From positions 1,240,001 to 1,304,000 of the forward strand of contig NZ_QYUO01000002.1 of NCBI RefSeq assembly GCF_003591035.1: a stretch of 64,000 nucleotides of DNA. The letters run 5' to 3'. This stretch comes from Noviherbaspirillum saxi (lineage in GTDB: Bacteria > Pseudomonadota > Gammaproteobacteria > Burkholderiales > Burkholderiaceae_D). The notes beneath the pieces are model-generated. The model did not search any database and was not told the DNA's origin. It worked only from the letters and a program-made list of their open reading frames with translations. Within the stretch, counting starts at the first letter, position 1. The number at the start of each line of letters is the position of its first letter. Both the position numbers and the translations under genes were made by a program. Of the stretch, positions 56,201 through 64,000 are shown in pieces.

Positions 56201-57628
56201 TCAATTGAAGCGTACATATTCGAAATCGATCGGCTGGCGATTGATGCCGACCGGCGGCGGCGCAATCCAGTTCGCCATCTTTCCTGGCTCGATCACCCTT
56301 CCCATGAGCGACGCGACATAGGCACGGTCTTCTTCGGTCGGCAACCAGTCACGTACATTGGACGCCCATTCCGCTTCCGACACCAGACGCCCGTCCGGCG
56401 ATACCCGATGGCCGGCGAAGCTGCCGATATGACGGTTGAACGCCTTGTGCGGGGTTTGCAGACGGAAATTCAGTCCAGCTTTTTCGATGATACGGTTCCA
56501 GCGGCCAACGCCCGCGATCGAATCACGGATGTAATCGTCGCGCAGCACTTCATTGAGCGAGTTCAGCATCGGTACTTCCTTTTCCACGATGGAGCCATTG
56601 GAAATTTCCAGGATTTTGTACTGATGGCTCTTCAGCACATGATCGTCGTCGCGCTTGGTTTCCTCATAGCGCCCCTTCAGGCCTGCGCTGTAAAACGTCG
56701 CGGCGTTGGACGACTGGTCCGCGCCGAACAGGTCGACGGTCACGCTGAAATGAAAATTCAAATAGCGCTGTATCGTTTGCAGATCGATCACGCCATGCTT
56801 GCGCACTTCGTTCGGATCTTCAATGCGATGCTGCTTCATGATGTCCACGGTACGCTGGATCACGCGCGCAATGCCGGATTCACCGACGAACATATGATGC
56901 GCTTCTTCGGTCAGCATGAAGCGGCAGGTGCGCGACAGCGGATCGAAACCCGATTCTGCCAAGGCATTCAACTGGAACTTGCCGTCGCGATCCGTGAAGT
57001 AAGTAAACATATAGAAAGCTAGCCAGTCGGGCGTTTCTTCATTGAAGGCTTCTAGAATGCGCGGATTATCCTGGTTGCCGGAATTGCGCTGCAATAGGGC
57101 TTCGGCTTCCTCGCGGCCATCGCGCCCAAAGTATTTGTGCAGCAGGTAAACCATCGCCCACAGGTGACGTCCCTCCTCCACGTTAATCTGGAACAGATTG
57201 CGCATGTCATACTGGGACGGCGCGGTCAGGCCCAGATGGCGCTGCTGTTCCACCGAGGCGGGCTCGGTGTCGCCCTGCGTGACGATGATGCGACGCAAGT
57301 TGGCGCGGTGTTCCCCTGGCACATCCTGCCACGCCGCCATGCCCTTGTTTTCACCGAAGTTGACCTTGCGGTCTTCTTCCTGCTGGGCGAGAAAAATGCC
57401 CCAGCGGTAGTCCGGCATCTTCACATGACCGAAATGCGCCCAGCCATCAGGCGTGACACTGATCGCGGTACGCAGGTAAACGTCGAAATTGGTCGAGCCG
57501 TCAGGGCCCATGTCCTGCCACCATTGCAGATAATTGGGCTGCCAGTGTTCCAGCGCGCGCTGCAGGGTTTTGTCTTCGGCCAGGTTGACGTTGTTCGGAA
57601 TTTTTTCGCTGTAATCGATTTTGCTCAC
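56201..57628 (-). CDS. boxB: Benzoyl-CoA 2,3-epoxidase, oxygenase subunit BoxB
   Basis: A 475-residue diiron oxygenase that inserts one oxygen atom into benzoyl-CoA, giving the 2,3-epoxide. It begins MSKIDYSEKIPNNVNL and carries the metal-ligand segments VEEGRHLWAMVYLL and LTEEAHHMFVGESG with the Glu/His residues expected for the diiron site. Length and sequence match BoxB throughout. It lies 23 bases after boxC on the same strand. Confidence 0.96.
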   Translation of the reverse strand: MSKIDYSEKIPNNVNLAEDKTLQRALEHWQPNYLQWWQDMGPDGSTNFDVYLRTAISVTPDGWAHFGHVKMPDYRWGIFLAQQEEDRKVNFGENKGMAAWQDVPGEHRANLRRIIVTQGDTEPASVEQQRHLGLTAPSQYDMRNLFQINVEEGRHLWAMVYLLHKYFGRDGREEAEALLQRNSGNQDNPRILEAFNEETPDWLAFYMFTYFTDRDGKFQLNALAESGFDPLSRTCRFMLTEEAHHMFVGESGIARVIQRTVDIMKQHRIEDPNEVRKHGVIDLQTIQRYLNFHFSVTVDLFGADQSSNAATFYSAGLKGRYEETKRDDDHVLKSHQYKILEISNGSIVEKEVPMLNSLNEVLRDDYIRDSIAGVGRWNRIIEKAGLNFRLQTPHKAFNRHIGSFAGHRVSPDGRLVSEAEWASNVRDWLPTEEDRAYVASLMGRVIEPGKMANWIAPPPVGINRQPIDFEYVRFN

Positions 57629-57651
57629 GGTGCGGTCCTTGATGAAGTCGT

Positions 57652-59310
57652 TTAAACGCGGTTCAAATCAAACTGTGCCTTGGTACCGGAGCCATACACC
57701 TTGAGCGCTCCCAGCTCGCCGACAGCATTGGGACGAATGAAGATCCAGTTCTGCCAGGCGGTGAGGCGACCGAAAATACGCGTTTCCATGGTTTCCTTGC
57801 CGTTGAACCGAAGATTGGCTTCCATGCCGGTCAATGCATCGGGCGACATGCTCGCGCGTTCTTCCAGCGCCAGGCGGGTTTCATCCGCCCAATCCAGATC
57901 GTCGGGATCCGCAGTGATCAGGCCGAGTTCCATCGCCCTGGCGGCGTCGAGCGGCTCACCTTTGGCTTCGCGCACGCGTTCAATGGTCGATTCGTCGCCG
58001 TAAAAGCGACGCGCCAGACGGGATTCTGCGGTCACCATCGGATAAACGCCGAAGTTCAGTTCCGACAACGCTATCCGGGGAGCCTGTTGCGGATCATCGG
58101 GAAGCGCCAGCATGTAACTGCGGTCGGCTGCAAGCGCGACTTCAAGCAGCGTGCCGGCAAAGCAGGAACCGGATTCGATAAAGGCAAACAGAGAGCGCGA
58201 CGTGACATCGAGCCGCGCTAGCGTACGGCGCAGGAAGCCGACAGTTTCGCGTACCAGCCAGTTTTCCCTGTTGGCAGCGATGGTTGCATCGACGTCAAGT
58301 ACAGCCTGCGCATTGCCGGAGGATTTCAATACCCAGGTGCCGATGTCCGGTTCGTTGGTGCGAAGATGAAGAATGGCGTCATCCAATTCGCGCGCGAATT
58401 GCAGCGGCCACCACCTGACACCTGCAGCTTCGATCCCGGCGGCATCCTTCGGCTGCGCGACGGTGGGCGACTTCACAGTAAGGGTGGCAGTACGGTTGGC
58501 GCGATCAATGGCGATGCTGACGAATTCATAGTCGACTGCATTCTCCGACTGTGTTCGCTTCAGGGGAGTGAGCTTGACGCCGTTAGCCTGTGCAGGACGC
58601 GCGCTTTTACCCGCAAGCGCGAGCGCATGTTTGCGCACCGTGTCGGCGAATTGCGCGGGCTTGGCGATCTCGTCGACCAGCTTCCAGTCCTTGGCGCGCT
58701 GACCGCGCACGCCTTCGGACGTCGTACAAAAGATATCCGCATGATCGTGGCGCACCTTGCGCTTGTCGGTCAGGCGTGTCAGCCCGCCGGTCCCCGGGAG
58801 CACGCCCAGCAACGGCACTTCCGGCAGGCTGACCGACGATGAGCGGTCATCGACCAGAATGATTTCATCGCATGCCGCAGCCAGTTCGTAGCCGCCGCCG
58901 GCGCAAGCGCCATTGACGGCAGCAACAAACTTGAGCCCGCCATGCCGGCTTGAATCCTCCAGGCCGTTGCGCGTTTCGTTGGTGAATTTGCAGAAATTGA
59001 CTTTCCAGGCATGCGACGACTTACCGAGCATGAAGATGTTAGCGCCGGAGCAAAAGACGCGATCGCGACCGCCGGTAATCACCACCGTACGCACGGTCGG
59101 ATGCTCGAAGCGGATGCGCTGCACGGCGTCGTGCAATTCAATATCGACACCGAGATCGTAGGAATTCAGCTTGAGCTTATAGCCTTCCTTCAAGCCGCCG
59201 TCTTCATCCACGTTCATGGTAAGCGTCGCGATCTGACCGTCGACAGCCAAGGTCCAGTGCTTGTAACGCTCGGGGGATGTTTCGTAATTGATTTGCGGTG
59301 CGGTGCTCAT
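57652..59310 (-). CDS. boxC: 2,3-epoxybenzoyl-CoA dihydrolase BoxC
   Basis: A 552-residue crotonase-family enzyme that opens the epoxide ring by hydrolysis, releasing formate and 3,4-dehydroadipyl-CoA semialdehyde. Two crotonase-like halves are visible; the N-terminal one shows VNGACAGGGYELAAACDEI in part as GACAGGGYELA and LPEVPLLGVLPGTGGL. It is the first gene of the box operon, with a sigma-70-type promoter about 50 bases upstream. Confidence 0.95.
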   Translation of the reverse strand: MSTAPQINYETSPERYKHWTLAVDGQIATLTMNVDEDGGLKEGYKLKLNSYDLGVDIELHDAVQRIRFEHPTVRTVVITGGRDRVFCSGANIFMLGKSSHAWKVNFCKFTNETRNGLEDSSRHGGLKFVAAVNGACAGGGYELAAACDEIILVDDRSSSVSLPEVPLLGVLPGTGGLTRLTDKRKVRHDHADIFCTTSEGVRGQRAKDWKLVDEIAKPAQFADTVRKHALALAGKSARPAQANGVKLTPLKRTQSENAVDYEFVSIAIDRANRTATLTVKSPTVAQPKDAAGIEAAGVRWWPLQFARELDDAILHLRTNEPDIGTWVLKSSGNAQAVLDVDATIAANRENWLVRETVGFLRRTLARLDVTSRSLFAFIESGSCFAGTLLEVALAADRSYMLALPDDPQQAPRIALSELNFGVYPMVTAESRLARRFYGDESTIERVREAKGEPLDAARAMELGLITADPDDLDWADETRLALEERASMSPDALTGMEANLRFNGKETMETRIFGRLTAWQNWIFIRPNAVGELGALKVYGSGTKAQFDLNRV

Positions 59311-59354
59311 ACGCTCCTCGGTGAAGTATGCTGCATGCCTCTATAGTCAAAAGC

Positions 59355-59383
59355 ACTATATTGCAGCAATATGAGGGTGTCAA
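59355..59383 (-). promoter_or_regulatory. boxC promoter with overlapping palindrome
   Basis: On the minus strand TTGACA (59383-59378) and TATAGT (59360-59355) are separated by exactly 17 bases, a near-ideal sigma-70 promoter. ATATTGC and GCAATAT (59358-59372) form a perfect 15-base palindrome that fills the spacer and overlaps the -10 box. A repressor bound there would block transcription, as expected for BoxR-type control relieved by benzoyl-CoA. Confidence 0.72.
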
Positions 59384-59428
59384 GCATAAACCTGAATGGA
59401 ACCGGGCAGTCGCCCGGCCCATCGCGAC

Positions 59429-60334
59429 TCAATACTGAAGCTGAACCGCTTCCCGCAACTGATCCATCAGGCCGAAGAACGCGGTCTCCTGCGTCATCTC
59501 GCTGGTACTGAATGTCTGGTCCGCCTTGGAGTAAAACGCGGCGCGACTTTCCAGGATGCTTTTGAGGTCTTCCATCGCCTCGCGGTTGCCGGACATCGGG
59601 CGCGTATCGCCCTGGGCTAGCACCCTTTCCATATGGTCTTTTGGCGATGCCTTCAGCCACACGGTATAGCAATGCGAAAGCAAAAGATTGAAGGTCGCAG
59701 GATCCGAAACGATGCCGCCCGGCGTGGCAATGACTGCACGGGGAAAGCGCTGGATGATGTCTTCCAGCGCTCGGTATTCATAGCGGCGATAGGCACTTGG
59801 ACCGTACAGCGCATGAATTTCAGCAATACTGCAGCCGGCGAGCGTCTCGGTATGGCGGCTGAGTTCGACGAAAGGCACCATCCAGTGATCGGCCAGCATT
59901 CTTCCCAGGCTGGACTTGCCCGCGCCGCGCAATCCTATCAGTGCGACTCTCTGCCGCCGCGCCGTCTCGCTGGTGGGCGCATCGAATACGCCGGCCAGCG
60001 TGGACCGTGCCTTGGCAAGTTCATCGTCGGATCGCCCGCGCAGGATTTCACGGATCATCAGCCATTCCGGCGACGTCGCCGTTTCGTCGCCGATCATTTC
60101 CGCCAGCGTGCAATTGAGCACGGTGGTCAGCTGCCGCAAAAATTGTATGGTCGCGTTGCCGACACCGGATTCGACGTTAGCCAGATGGCGTTCCGACACG
60201 TTGGCAAGCTTGGCCAAGGCCTTGCGGGTGAAGCCTCGACGGGAACGCAATGCGCGCAGGCGCTCGCCCAATGCCACAAGGAATGGATCTTTTTCCTCGT
60301 CCAGGCTCTCCTCCAATACATTCGACGCAGTCAT
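59429..60334 (-). CDS. boxR: BoxR-like regulator: XRE domain fused to shikimate kinase-like domain
   Basis: A 301-residue regulator. Residues about 20-80 are a XRE helix-turn-helix (FTRKALAKLANVSERHLANVE); the C-terminal half resembles shikimate kinase with GLRGAGKSSLGRML as P-loop. In BzdR/BoxR proteins this domain binds benzoyl-CoA and relieves repression. The ATG at 60334 is preferred because the ATG at 60385 has no ribosome-binding site. It lies between the box operon and the divergent ligase gene, so it can control both. Confidence 0.92.
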   Translation of the reverse strand: MTASNVLEESLDEEKDPFLVALGERLRALRSRRGFTRKALAKLANVSERHLANVESGVGNATIQFLRQLTTVLNCTLAEMIGDETATSPEWLMIREILRGRSDDELAKARSTLAGVFDAPTSETARRQRVALIGLRGAGKSSLGRMLADHWMVPFVELSRHTETLAGCSIAEIHALYGPSAYRRYEYRALEDIIQRFPRAVIATPGGIVSDPATFNLLLSHCYTVWLKASPKDHMERVLAQGDTRPMSGNREAMEDLKSILESRAAFYSKADQTFSTSEMTQETAFFGLMDQLREAVQLQY

Positions 60335-60446
60335 GCGTATCCGTTTCTCCGTAAGTTGATCCAAACCATTATCAGCTCTCGGCATTATCGCAAAAAAACC
60401 ATTGCATGCGGCTATGCCTTAAATGAAATATAGTCGGCAATACGAC

Positions 60447-60476
60447 TTGACACATGCAAGATAATACACCTACACT
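60447..60476 (+). promoter_or_regulatory. Possible promoter of the benzoate-CoA ligase gene
   Basis: TTGACA (60447-60452) is followed after 18 bases by TACACT (60471-60476). It overlaps by one base a small dyad AGTCGGCAATACGACT (60432-60447). TGCA tetramers, of the kind found in BzdR operators, occur near 60404, 60455 and 60513. The 5' leader to the ATG at 60755 would be about 270 bases long. Confidence 0.4.
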
Positions 60477-60754
60477 CGCCGCAGAAGCATTCGATAGCAA
60501 AACTTTACTACCATGCACTTATACCAATCACTAAAGGTGCCAAATGGGCGTTGCTCGCTTTCAAGGGCTGGTTAGCCAAATCACCGTAGAAATCGCTTCC
60601 ATTCCACTCGATTCGTCGCTGAAGCGCCATGTTAACGTGCCGCAAGGCGCGATCCAATTTATCGCCGCAGCATGAACTTGCGATAGCTATAGAGGATCAC
60701 GATCAAGCAATTAAAGCCGCGAGCCGACTGCATCGCGGCACATGGAGAGAGAAC

Positions 60755-62317
60755 ATGAGCCAGCCTGCCGCAGTGCTACCACAACGCTTCAATTTCGCGC
60801 GTCACCTTCTCGAACTCAATACGGAACGTGCCGCCAAGACAGCATACATCGACGACCACGGGCGGATGAGCTATGGCGAACTCGAACAGCGGGTACGCCG
60901 CTTCGCCGCTGGGCTGCTTGCCAGCGGCATACGTCGCGAAGAACGCATTCTTGTCGTCATGCATGACACCAACGACCTGCCGGTGGTATTCCTTGGCGCG
61001 CTCTTTGCCGGTGCGGTTCCGGTGCTGGTCAATACCCTGCTGCATGCCGAGGATTATGCCTACATGATCGAGCATAGCGGCGCAAAGGCCGTGTTCCTGT
61101 CTCAACCACTGCTGTCATGCATCAAGGAAGCGCTTAGAAAAACCGATGCACGGCCGGAACTGGTCGTGTCGGGCAGCACCTTGGGCGAGCAAGGCTTGTT
61201 CGACATGGCCGATCTGCTGGCCGCGGAACCCCTGGCAATGACGGCATGTGCCAATACGCATGCCGACGATTTTGCCTTCTGGCTGTATTCCTCCGGCTCT
61301 ACCGGCCGTCCGAAAGGCACCGTGCATTCGCACGGAAACCTGTTCTGGACCGCCGAACTGTATGCCAAGCCGGTGCTGGGCATCGGGAGCGACGACACGG
61401 TGTTTTCCGCCGCCAAGCTTTTCTTTGCGTATGGTCTCGGTAACAACCTTACTTTCCCGCTCAGCGTTGGGGCGACGGTCATTCTCATGGCCGAACGGCC
61501 CACACCGCAAGCCGTGTTCAAACGGCTTGTGGAATATAAACCGACGATTTTCTACGGTGTGCCGACGCTGTATGTAGCCATGCTTGCATCGGAGGAGTTG
61601 CCAAGGAAAGAAGATGTCGCGCTGCGCATCTGCACATCGGCTGGGGAAGCGCTGCCGCGCGAAGTCGGCGAACGCTTCCGTAAACATTTCGGCTGCGACA
61701 TTCTCGATGGCCTGGGTTCGACCGAAATGCTGCATATTTTCATTTCCAACAGGGCGGGCAGCGTGCGCTACGGCAGCTCGGGACAACCCGTACCTGGTTA
61801 TGACATTGAACTGCGCGACGACAGAGGCCAGCCGGTAGCGCCGGGTGAAATCGGCGACCTGTACATACGCGGCCCGAGCGCAGCCTTGATGTACTGGTGC
61901 AACCGCGAGAAAACCCGCTCCACTTTCATCGGCGAATGGCTCAAGAGCGGCGACAAGTACACCATGGACGCCGATGGCTATTATGTTTATTCGGGCCGCA
62001 GCGACGACATGCTCAAAGTCAGCGGGCAGTATGTTTCTCCCATTGAAATCGAAAACGTCCTGATCGAACATCCATCAGTGCTTGAATGTGCGGTCGTCGG
62101 CAAAACCGATGCCGAAGGCTTGATCAAAACCGCCGCCTATGTGGTGCTCGTCAAAGGTCAATCGGGATCGCCGCAACTGGTGGATGACCTCAAGGCTTTC
62201 GTCAAAGGGAAACTCGCGCCGCACAAGTATCCTCGCGACATAGAATTCGTTCCCGAATTGCCGAAGACCGCGACCGGCAAGATCCAGCGCTTCAAGCTGC
62301 GCGCCTTACAGGGATGA
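60755..62317 (+). CDS. Benzoate-CoA ligase
   Basis: A 520-residue acyl-CoA synthetase of the benzoate branch. It activates benzoate with ATP and CoA to benzoyl-CoA, the substrate of BoxAB. Visible motifs: YSSGSTGRPKGTVHSH (AMP binding), GLGSTEMLHIF, YVYSGRSDDMLKVSGQYVSP and the C-terminal Lys in PKTATGKIQRF. GGAGAG precedes the ATG at 60755; the 42 upstream codons of the frame lack coding character. It overlaps the next gene by four bases. Confidence 0.94.
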   Translation: MSQPAAVLPQRFNFARHLLELNTERAAKTAYIDDHGRMSYGELEQRVRRFAAGLLASGIRREERILVVMHDTNDLPVVFLGALFAGAVPVLVNTLLHAEDYAYMIEHSGAKAVFLSQPLLSCIKEALRKTDARPELVVSGSTLGEQGLFDMADLLAAEPLAMTACANTHADDFAFWLYSSGSTGRPKGTVHSHGNLFWTAELYAKPVLGIGSDDTVFSAAKLFFAYGLGNNLTFPLSVGATVILMAERPTPQAVFKRLVEYKPTIFYGVPTLYVAMLASEELPRKEDVALRICTSAGEALPREVGERFRKHFGCDILDGLGSTEMLHIFISNRAGSVRYGSSGQPVPGYDIELRDDRGQPVAPGEIGDLYIRGPSAALMYWCNREKTRSTFIGEWLKSGDKYTMDADGYYVYSGRSDDMLKVSGQYVSPIEIENVLIEHPSVLECAVVGKTDAEGLIKTAAYVVLVKGQSGSPQLVDDLKAFVKGKLAPHKYPRDIEFVPELPKTATGKIQRFKLRALQG

Positions 62318-63129
62318 TATGCATGACGACCGAATTGCACCAGCCGCACACCGAATTTGTTGAAATTGTCTGGCGCGAAAAGCCGCTGCATATGGAGTAT
62401 CAGTGGGTCGGGGTCAGGGAATCCGCCTATCCGGTTGTGGTATTCCTGCATGAAGGGCTTGGCTCCATCGCACTGTGGAAAGATTTTCCGCAGCGCCTGT
62501 GCGAAGCGGCTGGATTGACCGGGCTGGTTTTTTCTCGCTACGGGTACGGCAATTCCACGCCGCGCCCGCATGAAGAACGCTGGCCGGTCGGTTTCATGCA
62601 TGCGCAGGCGCATGAAGTTCTGCCGGCGCTGTTTGCAGCGCTGGACATACACAAGCCGTGGCTGTTCGGCCATAGCGACGGCGGCTCGATCGCGCTGCTC
62701 TACGCGGCGCGTTTTCCCGACGCAGTGAGCGGAATTGCGGTCGCTGCGCCGCACATCTTTGTCGAGGAGTTGACTATCACCAGCATCGAGCAGGCGCGGG
62801 AAACTTATCTGTCCACCGACCTGCGGGCGAAGCTGGGGCGCTATCACGCCGATCCCGATTCCGCGTTCTGGGGCTGGAACAATATCTGGCTCGATCCGGC
62901 CTTCCGCGCCTGGAACATAGAAGACGATTTGCCGCAGATTTCCTGCCCCGTACTTGCCATGCAAGGCGAAGATGATGAGTATGGTACGCTAGAGCAGGTT
63001 CGCGGCATCCAGCGTAAAGTGCCGCAGACTCGCCTGCTGGTAGTGCCTCAATGCGGACACTCTCCGCACCGGGACCAGCCCGAAGCGATCATCAAAGAAG
63101 TCGCTCGATTCATCGTCAGTTCGACCTGA
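62314..63129 (+). CDS. Alpha/beta hydrolase of the benzoate cluster
   Basis: A 271-residue hydrolase: oxyanion loop FLHEGLGSI, nucleophile elbow FGHSDGGSIAL, acid in QGEDDEYG and histidine in QCGHSPH. Such a gene commonly accompanies box genes; it may be a thioesterase that releases benzoate from excess benzoyl-CoA or hydrolyses a stalled intermediate, but no role is proven. The frame starts at ATG 62314 (ATGA overlap with the ligase) or the ATG at 62323. Confidence 0.87.
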   Translation: MICMTTELHQPHTEFVEIVWREKPLHMEYQWVGVRESAYPVVVFLHEGLGSIALWKDFPQRLCEAAGLTGLVFSRYGYGNSTPRPHEERWPVGFMHAQAHEVLPALFAALDIHKPWLFGHSDGGSIALLYAARFPDAVSGIAVAAPHIFVEELTITSIEQARETYLSTDLRAKLGRYHADPDSAFWGWNNIWLDPAFRAWNIEDDLPQISCPVLAMQGEDDEYGTLEQVRGIQRKVPQTRLLVVPQCGHSPHRDQPEAIIKEVARFIVSST

Positions 63130-63155
63130 CCGCATTCATCATAAGGAGACAGCCG

Positions 63156-64000
63156 TGAAGTATTTCAGCAAGCCAGCCATCACACTTAGTATCGCTGTTG
63201 CAGTTGCCACGCTATCGACCACACCGCTTGCCGTCGCGCAGTCCCAGGCGCCGATCAAGGTCGGATTCATGCTGCCCGCCACCGGTACCTTTGCCAGTCT
63301 TGGCAACATGATAGAAAACGGATTCAAGCTGTACGTCAATGAACAGGGCGGAAAGCTGGGTGGACGTGAAATTCAGTACTTCAAGGTTGATGACGAATCC
63401 GATCCGGCCAAGGCCACCGATAACGTCAACAAACTGATCAAACGCGATCAGGTTGATGTGCTGGTCGGCACCGTCCATTCCGGCGTCGCGCTTGCCATGG
63501 CCAAGGTCGCACGTGAAACCAATACGCTGCTGATCGTCCCGAATGCCGGCGCGGATGTCATTACGGGGGCGATGTGCGCCAAGAACATCTTCCGCACCTC
63601 GTTTTCCAACTGGCAGCCGGCGTACGCGATGGGCAAGGTCGCGGCGGAGCGCGGCCACAAGAAAGCCATGACGATTACCTGGAACTACGCGGCTGGCACG
63701 GAATCGGTCAAGGGCTTCGCGGAAGCCTTTGAAAAGGGCGGCGGCAAGGTCACGCAAAGCCTGACATTGCCGTTCCCGAACGTTGAATACCAGGCATTGC
63801 TGACAGAAATCGCCTCGCAGAAGCCGGATGCGGTGTATGCATTCTTTGCCGGCGGCGGTGCGGTCAAGTTCGTCAAGGATTACGTCGCGGCCGGACTGAA
63901 CAAGACGATTCCGCTGTACGGTCCGGGCTTCCTCACCGACGGCACTCTTGAAGCGCAAGGCGCGGCCGCACAAGGCATGATCACCACCCTGCACTATGCG
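63156..64000 (+). CDS. ABC transporter solute-binding protein (LivK-like), 5' part
   Basis: The gene starts at GTG 63156 with AAGGAGAC eight bases upstream and is still open at the window end (281 codons seen). A signal peptide ends near AVAQ; the mature part starts IKVGFMLPATGTFASLG and continues as a type I periplasmic binding protein of the aromatic-acid branch (DDESDPAKATDNVNKLI). It probably binds benzoate or a related acid for uptake by a Liv-type ABC transporter encoded beyond the window. It lies 26 bases after the hydrolase, so it is part of the same operon. Confidence 0.9.

Noticed and set aside
1..64000. CRISPR arrays, insertion sequences, integrases, rRNA, origin
   Set aside because: No regularly spaced repeats, transposase or integrase frames, rRNA-like sequence or DnaA-box clusters were found.

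Overview
The window reads as chromosomal DNA of a betaproteobacterium of the Burkholderiales, most like an Oxalobacteraceae member (Herbaspirillum, Herminiimonas or Noviherbaspirillum type). This is inferred from protein flavour: the aerobic benzoyl-CoA (box) pathway with its XRE-shikimate kinase regulator, two cytochrome c-fused (caa3-type) oxidases, TctDE-like two-component genes, NirBD and FolE2. No phage, plasmid, integrase, transposase, CRISPR or rRNA genes were seen.

Layout. 1-1845: end of nirB, then nirD and a clear terminator. 1995-2345: an EAL-domain remnant. 2586-9892 (minus): phnD-phnC-phnE-phnE-glpD-response regulator-sensor kinase, apparently one transcription unit; the GlpD start is an enolase-like N terminus joined to GlpD. 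10617-15009: Rieske oxygenase, its reductase and a solute-binding protein, divergent from a LysR regulator. 15028-19772: DUF454 protein, chemotaxis receptor, an unusual tRNA-Thr, an esterase and a DedA protein. 19963-25530: a palindromic repeat, a hypothetical gene, a candidate small RNA, an AhpD-like protein, hydrolases and two GlxA-type AraC regulators.

25889-31359 is a decayed stretch: a broken hybrid sensor kinase and a broken TonB-dependent receptor flank an intact lipoprotein/DUF4331 pair, which has a consensus FNR-type box upstream. 31630-38673 carries a first caa3-type oxidase operon, folE2, a cytochrome c and a ferritin-like protein; 38890-41761 carries a SufR-like regulator, a MarR/DMT-exporter pair with three operator-like palindromes, and a nitroreductase. 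41780-48504 holds a protease-like lipoprotein that has lost its zinc ligands, then CtaG, a cytochrome c and a second oxidase with a subunit I-III fusion. 48687-54570 holds a CBS protein, a hydrolase, a sorbosone-dehydrogenase-like lipoprotein, a PAS-GGDEF-EAL protein and a zinc-ribbon protein.

54870-64000 is the benzoate module: boxA, boxB and boxC (minus), the boxR-like regulator, then divergent benzoate-CoA ligase, an alpha/beta hydrolase and a solute-binding protein cut by the window end. Benzoate is activated to benzoyl-CoA, epoxidised by BoxAB and ring-opened by BoxC; the aldehyde dehydrogenase BoxD is not in the window. A second copy of the palindromic repeat abuts the boxA stop codon.

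The most notable observations are the enolase-GlpD chimera, the two-copy palindrome family whose end coincides with stop codons of adjacent genes, a tRNA-Thr with G at position 33, and the zinc-ligand-less M48 homologue.
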